27,292 bases of DNA from Segatella copri (GCF_019127135.1 NZ_JAHOEA010000046.1:1-27292), one strand, 5' to 3'; shown: positions 7,805-15,914, counted from the first letter of the stretch. Notes: a model not told the origin generated them from the letters alone. Made by a program: numbers and translations.

Positions 7805-8362
7805 TTAATATGCACCTAAAACCTTCCAGTCATCTATGAGTTTGAACAGTCGGGGCATGGCTGGCTTGTAGCTGTCGGGATAGGTGAGGGAATAGACGAA
7901 GAGTATTCTGCCACTCTTGATGAATTTATCGTAATGACTGTAGCCATCTACTCTTACTCCGTTTTCAAAGACAGGACCGCAGAGGATGAATGCCTTATTC
8001 GATGCCTGCATCGTCCTCTCTGAATGAAGCTTCTGGGCTAGAGAATCGGCACAAGCCTGGAGGGTGTTGCTATAGTTGGGGGTAACGTAACTCTCCAGGA
8101 TGATGTTGGCATGATTGGTGAATGAGAAGCGGGCATAGCCCTGGTATCCCGATACCGAAGTATCCTCCTGCTGGAAGAAGCAAGGATATTTGATAACGTA
8201 GCCGAAGTCCGGGTCATTGTATTCCTTCATGGGTGCCATCTCTACCTTGGTCTTGAAATCCGCCATCGGTGTATGCTGCTCTTTCGTAACCTCATGGTGA
8301 TAGTTGATGATGAAGTTTATCATCATCAGCAAGACAACTGCTATCAAAAAAATCTTCTTCAT
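7805..8362 (-). CDS. Membrane-anchored periplasmic protein, 185 aa
   Basis: The start at 8362 (MKKIFLIAVV) is chosen because AAGGAG lies about 8 nt upstream and because any earlier start would overlap the -7 promoter box at 8390-8397. Residues 1-18 form a signal anchor or uncleaved signal peptide (KKIFLIAVVLLMMINFII). The rest is a globular extracytoplasmic domain with DFGYVIKYPCFF, GYARFSF and IILESYVTPN motifs. I know no function for it. Its promoter carries the same tandem ATGTCA operator as the barrel gene at 9424, and the winged-helix regulator gene lies directly upstream, so it probably belongs to that regulon and may take part in sensing or in assembly of the barrel. Confidence 0.8.
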   Translation of the reverse strand: MKKIFLIAVVLLMMINFIINYHHEVTKEQHTPMADFKTKVEMAPMKEYNDPDFGYVIKYPCFFQQEDTSVSGYQGYARFSFTNHANIILESYVTPNYSNTLQACADSLAQKLHSERTMQASNKAFILCGPVFENGVRVDGYSHYDKFIKSGRILFVYSLTYPDSYKPAMPRLFKLIDDWKVLGAY

Positions 8363-8389
8363 ATCTTTGCTCCTTTTGTATTTTAGCTG

Positions 8390-8421
8390 CAAAGGTATGA
8401 AGAAGATGGGAAAAAGCCAAA
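8390..8421 (-). promoter_or_regulatory. Promoter of the 185-aa protein gene
   Basis: On the minus strand, TTTG (8418-8421), exactly 20 nt, then TACCTTTG (8390-8397). Transcription would start near 8383, leaving a leader of about 20 nt with the AAGGAG ribosome binding site. This rules out the longer reading that starts at 8392. Confidence 0.85.
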
Positions 8422-8430
8422 TAACAAGTA

Positions 8431-8447
8431 TGACATTTGGCTGACAT
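8431..8447 (-). promoter_or_regulatory. Tandem ATGTCA operator, copy 1
   Basis: On the minus strand, ATGTCA occurs at 8447-8442 and 8436-8431, with starts 11 nt apart. The downstream repeat ends 33 nt before the TACCTTTG box. The arrangement is identical at 9338-9354. Direct repeats one helical turn apart just upstream of the -33 element are typical of OmpR/PhoB-type winged-helix activators, and such a regulator is encoded at 8456-9229. Confidence 0.75.
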
Positions 8448-8455
8448 TTCTGAAC

Positions 8456-9229
8456 TTATCTGATTATCAGTCGATAAGACTTGCCTCTTTCCGATTCAAT
8501 CAGGAGGTTGCTATTCTGCTCAATCACCGGTTTGATACGGCGAATCAAGGTATAGAGCGTTTCGCTGGCATCCGGTTTCTTGGGCCAAAGAGCATCACAA
8601 ATCTCCTGTTTGGAGAGTTGATGATGCGTATTGTTGAAGAAGAGTTGCATCAGCTGGTGCTGCATCGGAGTAAACTTGATGGCTTGTCCGTTTTCCTGAT
8701 TGTAGAAGGAATCCTCGTCTTGAGAATAGCACATGGTGCCGAACATATCGGCCTCATGATTCCAGGGTTGTTTTCTGCGATGATAGTATAGCGATGCAAT
8801 AGCCCAAATCATAGCCATGAGGGTAAGCGTCAAAGATGTCCGCTGGTTGCTCATACTCAAAACATCTGCCATCGAACAGTTAGCATAACTTTGGATAGAA
8901 TGCTCGTTGAGAAGCATCTCTTTGCTGCTGAGCAGGTTGGCGCTATTTACCAACTGGGAATTGTTCTTGCCTCTTCTTCTGTCTTCCATCACATAGCAGA
9001 GATTACTTGTCGACTTCAGCAGGTCGATGCTGAGATGTGACCGGTAGCTCTGGATGGTATCAGGCGTAATCCATTGATATTTATTTTCCTGAAGTGTCAG
9101 AGCCAAAGCTTTGTTCATATCTTGTACAATGGCATACTGTGCCTTGCGGTAGTTGCTCACGCTGGAGAATGCCGCAGACATCACAAGGATGGCGAAGATG
9201 AGGATGGAATGATATGCTTTCAGTTTCAT
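8456..9229 (-). CDS. Membrane-anchored winged-helix transcriptional regulator, 257 aa
   Basis: Residues 7-27 and about 131-149 are hydrophobic segments that enclose a periplasmic domain of about 100 residues. The cytoplasmic C-terminus (about 180-257) looks like an OmpR/PhoB-type winged helix: FTPMQHQLMQLFF, LSKQEICDALWP, then ETLYTLIRRIKPVIE and the wing LLIESERGKSYRL. This is like ToxR/CadC one-component signalling but with the DNA-binding domain at the C-terminus. It probably senses an envelope signal and controls the two neighbours that carry tandem ATGTCA sites. The 185-aa gene follows downstream with its own promoter, and the barrel gene is divergent. The direct repeat of TGTTTAAA in its leader (9241 and 9257) might be an autoregulatory site. 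The family is clear; the signal is unknown. Confidence 0.87.
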   Translation of the reverse strand: MKLKAYHSILIFAILVMSAAFSSVSNYRKAQYAIVQDMNKALALTLQENKYQWITPDTIQSYRSHLSIDLLKSTSNLCYVMEDRRRGKNNSQLVNSANLLSSKEMLLNEHSIQSYANCSMADVLSMSNQRTSLTLTLMAMIWAIASLYYHRRKQPWNHEADMFGTMCYSQDEDSFYNQENGQAIKFTPMQHQLMQLFFNNTHHQLSKQEICDALWPKKPDASETLYTLIRRIKPVIEQNSNLLIESERGKSYRLIIR

Positions 9230-9274
9230 ATTATCTATTCTGTTTAAATGATATACTGTTTAAAGATTCAAATG

Positions 9275-9282
9275 CAAAAGTA
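9275..9282 (-). promoter_or_regulatory. Putative -7 box of the regulator gene
   Basis: On the minus strand this is TACTTTTG, matching TAnnTTTG, about 45 nt before the ATG at 9229. No TTTG is present 19-20 nt upstream. The ATGTCA pair at 9338 lies further away, in the same divergent region. Confidence 0.5.
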
Positions 9283-9337
9283 CAGAAATTCTATGAAAGA
9301 TGGTATAAAACTAGATATAATATTCGTTAATTGATAA

Positions 9338-9354
9338 ATGTCAGACTCATGTCA
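9338..9354 (+). promoter_or_regulatory. Tandem ATGTCA operator, copy 2
   Basis: ATGTCA occurs at 9338-9343 and 9349-9354, starts 11 nt apart, followed by G or T and a C-containing extension as in copy 1. The second unit ends exactly 33 nt before TACCTTTG at 9388. This spacing equals that of copy 1 to the base, which argues for one shared activator. Confidence 0.75.
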
Positions 9355-9387
9355 GTCATATTTTTCGCTTCGGTCTTCTCTTTTTGA

Positions 9388-9395
9388 TACCTTTG
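9388..9395 (+). promoter_or_regulatory. -7 box of the barrel gene
   Basis: TACCTTTG matches the Bacteroidota -7 consensus. Exactly 20 nt upstream the -33 position reads TTCG in place of TTTG. A weak -33 element next to phased activator sites fits an activated promoter. Confidence 0.7.
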
Positions 9396-9423
9396 CAGCT
9401 GAAAACAAGTTTTAGAAAAGTAT

Positions 9424-11529
9424 ATGATGACAATGAAGAAAAGTAAATTGTTAACAACTATGGTGATGCTGTGGGCATTGATCTCTTGTTTAGAAATACG
9501 TGCCCAGGAAATCCAGAAGGTATCGAATGATTCTATAGCCTTGCAAGAGGTTGTTGTGAAGGCGGCACGAGTAGTCAACAAGGAAGATGGCAAGTTGATA
9601 TTCCCAAGCTATATTCAGAAGCAGCGTTCTTTTTCTGGTTTTTCGCTTTTAGGAAAGTTGGCTTTGCCTCATATTAGGGTTGATGAGGCAGGCCGTTCCA
9701 TTTCTGCTGCCGATCATAAGGGAGAAGTGCAGATTCGTATCAATGGCATTCTCGCCAATATGCATGACGTGCAGATGCTGGATGTAGCTTCTATTATGAG
9801 TGTAGATTATATCGACAGTCCTGGCGTAAGATATGGAAAGAATATTGCATACGTGATAGATATTCATACCCGCAGGGCTTCATCGGGTGGCAGTTTGGGC
9901 TTCAACTTGACCAATGCGCTAACTACCAAGCTCGGTTCGAACGATGTCTATGCATCCGTCAATAGGGGCAAGAGTCAATTGAATATTTTATATGAGCAGA
10001 CTTATGAGGATAATAAGGCTTCCGAATATAATGAGGATGCTCAGTATCTTCTAAATGATGGTTCTGAGTATCAGATATCTCGAAAAATTATGAATGTGGC
10101 AACTCGAAATTATGATAATACATTGCAGTTGAAGTATAATCTGGCTGATTCTGCCTTATATGTATTCCAGACAACGCTTACCACGGATTTCAGCAATCAG
10201 CCTTATACATCGAATGAGATGTGGTTTTCTGAATCTGGAAAGCCTGCGTATCCTGTTTACAGAACCAGCAAGGGTAGGGATTTTACTCCTGCTCTCGATT
10301 TGTATTTCTATCATCAGTTGGGCAAGCATCAGTCTTTGTCGGCAGATGTTTTGGGTACTTATATCCACACCAAAGGAGCCTATTATGAAGGTGAGGGCGA
10401 ACCCTATCAATATCAGGTAGATGGAAAGACCTATTCGCTCATAGCCGAGGCTATCTATGAAAACCGGTTGAAACCCTTTACTTTTTCTGCAGGAACCAAC
10501 TTGAACTGGAAATATATGGATAATCAGTATTTGGGTGATGTGGTTAGCGAGAATGGTATCCGTTCATTGGGTATTTATGGTTTTGCACAAATCAAGGGAA
10601 GTTTGGGACAATTCAAGGAAGGAACATCCCGTTTAACTTATGTGGCTGGCTTCGGGTTGAGTAATCAGTCTTATCGACAGGGAGATGAGGAATTTAGTTT
10701 TTGGCTTTGTCGTCCGAAACTCACATTGGCTTATTCCTTGACATCTTCGTTTCAGATCCGCTTGGGAAGTGAATTATCACAGCATATTTCGCAGATAGCC
10801 ATGATTTCGGATACCCGTATTCGAAAGAACAGTATGGAATGGACTGTGGGTAATCCTTCGCTTAAGCCTAACAGTAGATATGAGAACTGGGTTGCGTTCT
10901 CTTTCAGTAAACCAAGGATAAATACTGATTTTACCTTGAATTATCGCATCAATCGTCATTGTGATTTGGCGAAATACACCCGCACGGAAAATGATCAGTT
11001 TCTTTATTCCCAGACGAATCAGCCCCATTGTAATATGTTGTATCTTACGAATGATACCCGGTTTGACATTATTCCCGATCACCTTATATTATCTGTGAAT
11101 GCAGGTATTTACCGTTTTTTCAATAAGGGCGATGAGTACAGTCATTGTTATACCGCTTATAATTATAGTGGAACATTACAGGGATATTGGGGAAAATGGA
11201 CAGTGATGCTGTATGCTGATAGCGGTTGGAACTTTATGGAGGGAGAGAATATCGGGCATAATCCTCCTTCATTGGCAGCCTCAGCCAGTTATCATATAGG
11301 TGATTTCGATTTTACGCTCTATATGTATAATCCGTTTATGGCTCATCCGAAATCCTATTCTGCAGAAATCGTCAACGCTTTGCTCCACAAGCAGGTTCGT
11401 GGATATGACAATTCGATAGGTAATTTGCTCCGTATCGGTGTTGCCTGGAATATCAATCGGGGAAAGGAATATCGTAAGATACAGCGGAATATCAACAATG
11501 AGGAGAGCGAAACGGGTATCTTGAAATAG
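9424..11529 (+). CDS. Outer-membrane beta-barrel protein with plug-like domain, 701 aa
   Basis: A signal peptide (about residues 1-27, ending RAQ) is followed by the short segment ALQEVVVKAARV, typical of the start of TonB-dependent-receptor plug domains, then a plug-like region (about 45-150) with RINGILA and VDYIDSPGVRYGKN. The rest has the alternating, aromatic-rich pattern of an outer-membrane barrel. Unlike the large receptors at 17420 and 22217 it has neither an STN domain nor a carboxypeptidase-like regulatory domain. The start at 9424 gives the longest signal peptide; ATG at 9433 is an alternative. A paralogue lies at 25226. The promoter carries tandem ATGTCA sites shared with the 185-aa protein gene, so it is probably controlled by the neighbouring winged-helix regulator. 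The substrate is unknown. Confidence 0.85.
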   Translation: MMTMKKSKLLTTMVMLWALISCLEIRAQEIQKVSNDSIALQEVVVKAARVVNKEDGKLIFPSYIQKQRSFSGFSLLGKLALPHIRVDEAGRSISAADHKGEVQIRINGILANMHDVQMLDVASIMSVDYIDSPGVRYGKNIAYVIDIHTRRASSGGSLGFNLTNALTTKLGSNDVYASVNRGKSQLNILYEQTYEDNKASEYNEDAQYLLNDGSEYQISRKIMNVATRNYDNTLQLKYNLADSALYVFQTTLTTDFSNQPYTSNEMWFSESGKPAYPVYRTSKGRDFTPALDLYFYHQLGKHQSLSADVLGTYIHTKGAYYEGEGEPYQYQVDGKTYSLIAEAIYENRLKPFTFSAGTNLNWKYMDNQYLGDVVSENGIRSLGIYGFAQIKGSLGQFKEGTSRLTYVAGFGLSNQSYRQGDEEFSFWLCRPKLTLAYSLTSSFQIRLGSELSQHISQIAMISDTRIRKNSMEWTVGNPSLKPNSRYENWVAFSFSKPRINTDFTLNYRINRHCDLAKYTRTENDQFLYSQTNQPHCNMLYLTNDTRFDIIPDHLILSVNAGIYRFFNKGDEYSHCYTAYNYSGTLQGYWGKWTVMLYADSGWNFMEGENIGHNPPSLAASASYHIGDFDFTLYMYNPFMAHPKSYSAEIVNALLHKQVRGYDNSIGNLLRIGVAWNINRGKEYRKIQRNINNEESETGILK

Positions 11530-11565
11530 GTGGCTTTGCTTTCTATATGGGTTGCATGGGCAACA

Positions 11566-11609
11566 GCCGGAATTTATTTCTTCCCTTTATTGATGATATA
11601 AATTCCGGC
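11566..11609. terminator. 12-bp inverted repeat at the end of the EamA gene
   Basis: GCCGGAATTTAT (11566-11577) is the exact reverse complement of 11598-11609, with 20 nt between. The right arm is inside the 3' end of the EamA coding region, and the left arm contains its stop codon. It lies between convergent genes. There is no clear T-run, so the terminator role is only likely. Confidence 0.45.
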
Positions 11610-12512
11610 AGTAGCCAATGCGCCTGCTATCAGATACTTCCAGTAGAAGGTTTCGCCCAGACAGAGGCAGGAGGTGATGGCTCCTACTACGGGGATGAGC
11701 GAATTGTATATCGCTACCTTTCCTACGGGATTGCAGCTCAATAATTTGTTGTAGAGAGCGAAACTGATGGTTGAGATGGCAATGAGCAGCAGAAGGATGG
11801 TGATGCCCCAGAGGCTGATGACTGGCAGATAGCCACCCATTAACAATGCAGGAATCACCAACAAGGCTCCACCGATGCTCAGCGAATAACCGGTTCCTAC
11901 GAAAACATCCACCCTCTTGCTCAATCCTCGGGTCAGCAGGGAAGCACTGGCTCCACACAGGGCATTGAGGATAATCATGCCATCGCCCAGGAAAGTGAAA
12001 CTTCCGCTTTCCTTTCCGCCAAGGTTCAAGGCAAGGATGCCCAGGAAGCCGATGATGCAGCCCAATGCCTTTCGCCACGTCATCCTGTCGCTCTTGAAGA
12101 AGATGCAGGCAAGGATAACCACCGTGAAGACGCTCATAGAATTGAGTATCGCCGAACGTGCTCCAGCATTATGCGAGAGTCCGAAATAGAAGAAAGCATA
12201 ATGAAGGGTGGTGTTGAGGAGTGCATAGAGGAGAAGGAACCAGACATTCTCTTGAACAGCTTTCTTCTTGAATCCGAATTCACGGTGTGAACTTCTGGCG
12301 ATGGCAAGGATGATGATGCCGGAGATGAAGAAGCGGATGCCGGCAAAAAGCATCTTGCTTCCGGTCATGTCTGCTGTAATCTGATATTCCTCCATTCCCA
12401 TTTTTATCAATGGATAAGCCCATCCCCACGAGATAGCAGCCGTAAGGGCGAACAGGCTTACCCATACCGGGCGCTGAAATATACTGAGTGTATTTGTTTC
12501 TTTCTTTTCCAT
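11574..12512 (-). CDS. EamA/DMT-family transporter, 312 aa
   Basis: About ten hydrophobic segments arranged as two EamA repeats mark this as a drug/metabolite-transporter superfamily inner-membrane protein. The first repeat (about 15-165) has SWGWAYPLIKMG at its start and IIGFLGILALNLGG at its end. The second (about 180-310) has GASASLLTRGLS, NSLIPVVGAITSCLCLGE and AGIYIINKGKK. Substrates of this family range from amino acids to metabolites and cannot be told from sequence. It starts 28 nt after the AAA-ATPase gene without a recognisable promoter, so it is probably co-transcribed. A 21-nt piece identical to part of this gene recurs at 14248-14268. Confidence 0.9.
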   Translation of the reverse strand: MEKKETNTLSIFQRPVWVSLFALTAAISWGWAYPLIKMGMEEYQITADMTGSKMLFAGIRFFISGIIILAIARSSHREFGFKKKAVQENVWFLLLYALLNTTLHYAFFYFGLSHNAGARSAILNSMSVFTVVILACIFFKSDRMTWRKALGCIIGFLGILALNLGGKESGSFTFLGDGMIILNALCGASASLLTRGLSKRVDVFVGTGYSLSIGGALLVIPALLMGGYLPVISLWGITILLLLIAISTISFALYNKLLSCNPVGKVAIYNSLIPVVGAITSCLCLGETFYWKYLIAGALATAGIYIINKGKK

Positions 12513-12540
12513 TTATATTTATTGTAGGAGTATTGAAGGG

Positions 12541-14127
12541 TTATTTTACCTCTTCAAACTCCCAGTCTTCTACTGTTCTGGTTTGAGTACTGAAGCTGAT
12601 ACCTATTTTATATATTTTTCTTTCATCTGCTGAGTAGGGAATCATATAACCTTTCTCGTCTATTTGCTCCAAAGCCTCTTGGGCAGGTTTGTTAATCTTT
12701 ATCTCAAAGACAAAAATTGCTGAAGGAGCAAACATTACAGCATCAGCTCTTCCCCTGCAACTTTTTACTTGTGTATAGGTTGCCACATTCATCATTGAAA
12801 GAACGATGTAGAGAATAGTCTCATAATAATATTCGCTCTTTTGCATATTCTCCAATACGCTCTTTCCTCCCTCTGGGTATGGAATAGAAGCAAAGTAAGC
12901 CTTCATCTGCTCCATGGCTTGGTCTATGTTACCCGTCAGCAGATCACGATAGAAGAGTGCTGCAAAACCTAAGGACTGGCTATCGCTCTTGCCGGAATAG
13001 ATGGGAAGGAGATTCTCCATTAATCCTGCCCTTACCTCTTTGTTTGGAATGCCTAGATAATACCCATTGCTCAGCGGGTCATACTTTTTGATGGTAAGAT
13101 AGCCGCTTTGGTAGAGCAAAGGCAAGGCATCACTCATTTTCTCCGTAGGACGGTCGAAGGATGAGGAAAAGGCAAACATATCGTCAAGTGTTGTGACATC
13201 TGTATGGAAATGTTGCATCTGATGAATCAGGTAGGTTGATGTACCCGAAGCATACCAGTAGTTGTCGATGAATCCTGCCGCAAAACTTCTCATGAGACTG
13301 TATGGATTGAAGATATCTTCACCTTCCCGGCTGAAGTGGTAACCATCATAGTTTTCTCTTAGCAATTCTCTCATTCTTTCGAATGATACATGATTTTTGC
13401 TAGCCAGCAAAGCAATATCTTCTTTCAGAACGGTGTTCAGTTCATCCTTGGTGATGCCGCAGATGGTAGAAAACTCCGGATCCATACTGATGTTGGTAAG
13501 ATTATTGATGGTGCTGAAGATGCTGAGTTGAGAGAATTTTGTGATTCCCGTGATAAAGGCAAAATGAATATGCGAACTGTTGGCTTTAATAGGCGCATAA
13601 AACTCCTGCATGATAGTTCTTACTGCTTCCAGTTTGGTCTCATCATGCAACACATCAAGTAGAGGAGCATCGTATTCGTCAATAATGATAACGACTTTTC
13701 TGCCGGTCATTGATTCTGCCTGTTCTATGAGCTGGGTTAAGCGGTTACCGGCACTTTTCCTCATATCTTCTATTCCGAATTGCTTTTCGAACCTGCGTAA
13801 TTGCATGTCGAATTTTTCTGGAAAGAGAGATAAATCGCAGTTCTTGAAGGTTGACAGATCGAAATGGAGTACAGGATATTCTATCCATTCTTTTTCCAAA
13901 GTTTCGATAGCGAGTCCTTTGAAAAGATCTTTCTTTCCTTCAAAGTAAGAGCGCAGCGTACTGCTTAGCAGGGACTTACCAAAACGGCGTGGACGGCTAA
14001 GAAACACATATTTGTATTTCTTTGCCATATTGTAAATGAGGGCGGTTTTATCTACATAGATCATACCTTCCTCTATGATGTCGTTGAAGGTTTGCACCCC
14101 AACGGGATAGATTCTTTCCTTTGCCAT
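12541..14127 (-). CDS. AAA-ATPase-like protein with C-terminal PD-(D/E)XK nuclease fold, 528 aa
   Basis: The N-terminal half is an AAA-ATPase-like domain: YVDKTALI, a Walker A variant RPRRFGKS (45-52) and Walker B VVIIIDEYD (about 145-153). The C-terminus carries a PD-(D/E)XK signature, GRADAV with D462, then FVFEIK with E475 and K477. This combination defines a family present in many copies in Bacteroidota and often scattered as mobile-looking single genes. Its function is not established, but a DNA-processing or selfish role has been suspected from the fold. Length is normal for the family and all key residues are present. Its promoter and leader are nearly identical to those of the helicase fusion at 7668. 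The EamA gene follows 28 nt downstream. Confidence 0.9.
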   Translation of the reverse strand: MAKERIYPVGVQTFNDIIEEGMIYVDKTALIYNMAKKYKYVFLSRPRRFGKSLLSSTLRSYFEGKKDLFKGLAIETLEKEWIEYPVLHFDLSTFKNCDLSLFPEKFDMQLRRFEKQFGIEDMRKSAGNRLTQLIEQAESMTGRKVVIIIDEYDAPLLDVLHDETKLEAVRTIMQEFYAPIKANSSHIHFAFITGITKFSQLSIFSTINNLTNISMDPEFSTICGITKDELNTVLKEDIALLASKNHVSFERMRELLRENYDGYHFSREGEDIFNPYSLMRSFAAGFIDNYWYASGTSTYLIHQMQHFHTDVTTLDDMFAFSSSFDRPTEKMSDALPLLYQSGYLTIKKYDPLSNGYYLGIPNKEVRAGLMENLLPIYSGKSDSQSLGFAALFYRDLLTGNIDQAMEQMKAYFASIPYPEGGKSVLENMQKSEYYYETILYIVLSMMNVATYTQVKSCRGRADAVMFAPSAIFVFEIKINKPAQEALEQIDEKGYMIPYSADERKIYKIGISFSTQTRTVEDWEFEEVK

Positions 14128-14258
14128 AATCTTCGAAGTTTATATTTCCACCGCAAATTTACAATTATTATTTGATATATGCAAATAATCAAGTGCAATT
14201 GTTTTCTTTGAAGGCTAGTTTTTATACTAGCCCAAGAGACTCTGCCGAGGTTCAAGGC
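14125..14258 (-). repeat. Promoter/leader repeat, copy B
   Basis: This is the second copy of the segment described at 7666-7799. It begins at the ATG of the AAA-ATPase gene, with 69 of the first 72 positions identical. Within it, GGCTAG 14213-14218 and CTAGCC 14227-14232 form a short hairpin not kept in copy A. Confidence 0.85.
14154..14185 (-). promoter_or_regulatory. Promoter of the AAA-ATPase gene
   Basis: On the minus strand, TTTG (14182-14185), 20 nt, then TAAATTTG (14154-14161). The inverted repeat ATTATTTG/CAAATAAT (14167-14174 and 14182-14189) is the same as in copy A. Confidence 0.8.
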
Positions 14259-14268
14259 AAGGATGCCC
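14248..14268 (-). repeat. 21-nt fragment matching the EamA gene
   Basis: This stretch is identical to 12022-12042 inside the EamA gene, in the same orientation, and looser similarity continues toward the kinase gene. Read past the kinase stop codon in the same frame it gives IGFPGILALNLG, against IGFLGILALNLG in EamA. It looks like a scar of recombination or a transporter gene remnant. Confidence 0.6.
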
Positions 14269-14279
14269 GGAAATCCGAT

Positions 14280-15101
14280 TTACAAGTCCCCCAGATGCCT
14301 TTCTATCGGAATACCTCGGTTCTTGTCCTTGTCATCCTTGTTGATGTCTATCCAGTTGCGCAGGGTATCCATGGCGATGCGGGTGGCATGGCGAAGATTA
14401 TCGCCGTCCTTTAGTCTGCCCACGATGATGCTGGAGAAGATGTCGCCGGTGCCCGGGAACTGAACAGGGATTTCTTCGTAGGGCAGGAGGAAATACTCTT
14501 CTGTAAGATGATTGAAACCTACCACGGCATGCTGACCCTCTACGATGCACGAGGTGATGAGCACGGAGTGGGAACCGATGGCTCTCAGTTTATCTATCAG
14601 TTCATAGGCTTCCTTCTCCGAGATTCCCTCTTCCTTGTATTCCGAATCCGTCAGCAGGCAAGCCTCGGTATAGTTGGGAAAACAGAGATGCGATACGCTC
14701 AGCATCTCCTTCATGCATCTCACGGTACTCTCACTGGCTCCACCATAGAGCTTGCCGTAATCGCCCATCACGGGATCCACATAGATGTCGGTGCCCAGTG
14801 CTGCCTGTTCTCTGCAATAGCGTGCCACCAGCTTAGCCTGACGCTCCGAAGCCATGAAACCCGTGGTGATGGCATCGAAATGAATGCCCAGTTCGTTCCA
14901 CTTCTGCAAGGCTTCCTCTATATACGAAGTGCATTCCAGAATGGCGTACTTGCCGTATGGGAAGGTATTGCTGATGAGCATGGTGGGCAGATTGAACACG
15001 TCGAGTCCCATATAAGAGAGGATAGGCATCTGAACAGCGGCAGATACCTTTCCGTAGCCACACATATCGCTGATAATAAGGATATTACTTTTCGCTTTCA
15101 T
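14280..15101 (-). CDS. Pyridoxal/pyridoxamine kinase, 273 aa
   Basis: A ribokinase-like fold of the PdxY/PdxK type. N-terminal ISDMCGYGKVSAAVQMPILS binds the B6 substrate, DPVMGDYGKLY (about 109-119) and FPNYTEACLL (about 140-149) are family signatures, and PGTGDIFSS near 217-225 carries the catalytic aspartate and anion hole. It would phosphorylate pyridoxal, pyridoxine or pyridoxamine with ATP in the B6 salvage pathway. Length is typical. It lies 45 nt downstream of the radical SAM gene and is probably in the same transcript. The sequence just after its stop resembles part of the EamA gene, so its extreme C-terminus may be altered. ThiD-type kinase is a less likely alternative. Confidence 0.88.
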   Translation of the reverse strand: MKAKSNILIISDMCGYGKVSAAVQMPILSYMGLDVFNLPTMLISNTFPYGKYAILECTSYIEEALQKWNELGIHFDAITTGFMASERQAKLVARYCREQAALGTDIYVDPVMGDYGKLYGGASESTVRCMKEMLSVSHLCFPNYTEACLLTDSEYKEEGISEKEAYELIDKLRAIGSHSVLITSCIVEGQHAVVGFNHLTEEYFLLPYEEIPVQFPGTGDIFSSIIVGRLKDGDNLRHATRIAMDTLRNWIDINKDDKDKNRGIPIERHLGDL

Positions 15102-15146
15102 TCTTTCTTTTTTCTACTTGCTTTTCTTTCTTATCCTGATTATCTC

Positions 15147-15914
15147 TTAATAGCTGGCTGTACACTTGATGCCCAGAGCCTCTACACGCTCCTTGATGGC
15201 ATCGAGTACTTCCTTTGGCGCCTTTTCCAGCAACTTGTCTGGTGTTTCGCGGGCGATGGTATAAACCATTACCTGCTGAGGCTGGATGTCTTTCACTGCC
15301 TCCAGCCAAGGAGCTACGAAGTGCTCGCTGGTATTGTCCAAACCGTCACCTCTCAGGAACATGGTCTGGATGATGACGTGCCCCTTGAACATCTTCAGAT
15401 ATTTAATCACATCCTTCACGTCGTAGTTAGGCTGCTGAGGGCGGTCCAGCTTCTTGATGTAATCCATATCCACGGTATCCAGTTTCAGGATGTTGTTATC
15501 CACGAGCATCAGCGCCTCTCTCACTTCCTCCTTATATATATAGGTGGCGTTGCTGAGTACGGATACTTGTGCTTCAGGGAAATATTTCTTGCAGAGTTCC
15601 ATCGTATCTTCCACGATTCCCTTGAAGTCTGGGTGTCCCGTAGGTTCACCGTTTCCTGCGAAGGTAATGTCGTCCAGAGGCTGGTTGTTGTCGTGGCGCT
15701 CTTTCAGAACCTTCTCCAATCCTTCTCTTACCTCCTCGCGGGTAGGGCGCTTCTTCTTAGGACGGAAGTCGGCGTTGAATCCGCATTCGCAATAAACGCA
15801 GTCGAATGAGCAGACCTTGCCATCAGATGGCATGAGGTTGATGCCCAATGAAACACCCAGACGGCGGGAGTTTACCGGACCGAATATCGGTGATGGATAA
15901 ATAATCGTTGACAT
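15147..15914 (-). CDS. Radical SAM protein, 255 aa
   Basis: The N-terminal FGPVNSRRLGVSLGINLMP block is characteristic of the COG0731-like radical SAM group. It is followed by CSFDCVYC with C35, C39 and C42, the CxxxCxxC ligands of the 4Fe-4S cluster. FAGNGEPTGHPDF (about 84-96) is the glycine-rich SAM-binding motif, followed by SNATY and LKLDTVD strands. Proteins of this group are related to archaeal wyosine-synthesis enzymes, but the bacterial reaction is unknown. The start is supported by AAGGAG upstream and by a full promoter at 16010-16041. It is the first gene of a minus-strand unit with the kinase. Confidence 0.9.
   Translation of the reverse strand: MSTIIYPSPIFGPVNSRRLGVSLGINLMPSDGKVCSFDCVYCECGFNADFRPKKKRPTREEVREGLEKVLKERHDNNQPLDDITFAGNGEPTGHPDFKGIVEDTMELCKKYFPEAQVSVLSNATYIYKEEVREALMLVDNNILKLDTVDMDYIKKLDRPQQPNYDVKDVIKYLKMFKGHVIIQTMFLRGDGLDNTSEHFVAPWLEAVKDIQPQQVMVYTIARETPDKLLEKAPKEVLDAIKERVEALGIKCTASY

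Noticed and set aside
8363..8392. Longer N-terminus for the 185-aa protein starting at 8392
   Set aside because: The codon at 8392 overlaps the TACCTTTG promoter box, so it would lie upstream of the transcription start; AAGGAG supports 8362.
14508..15809. A 433-codon plus-strand open frame across the kinase and radical SAM genes
   Set aside because: It is antisense to two well-recognised proteins, spans their intergenic gap and shows no domain or ribosome binding site.
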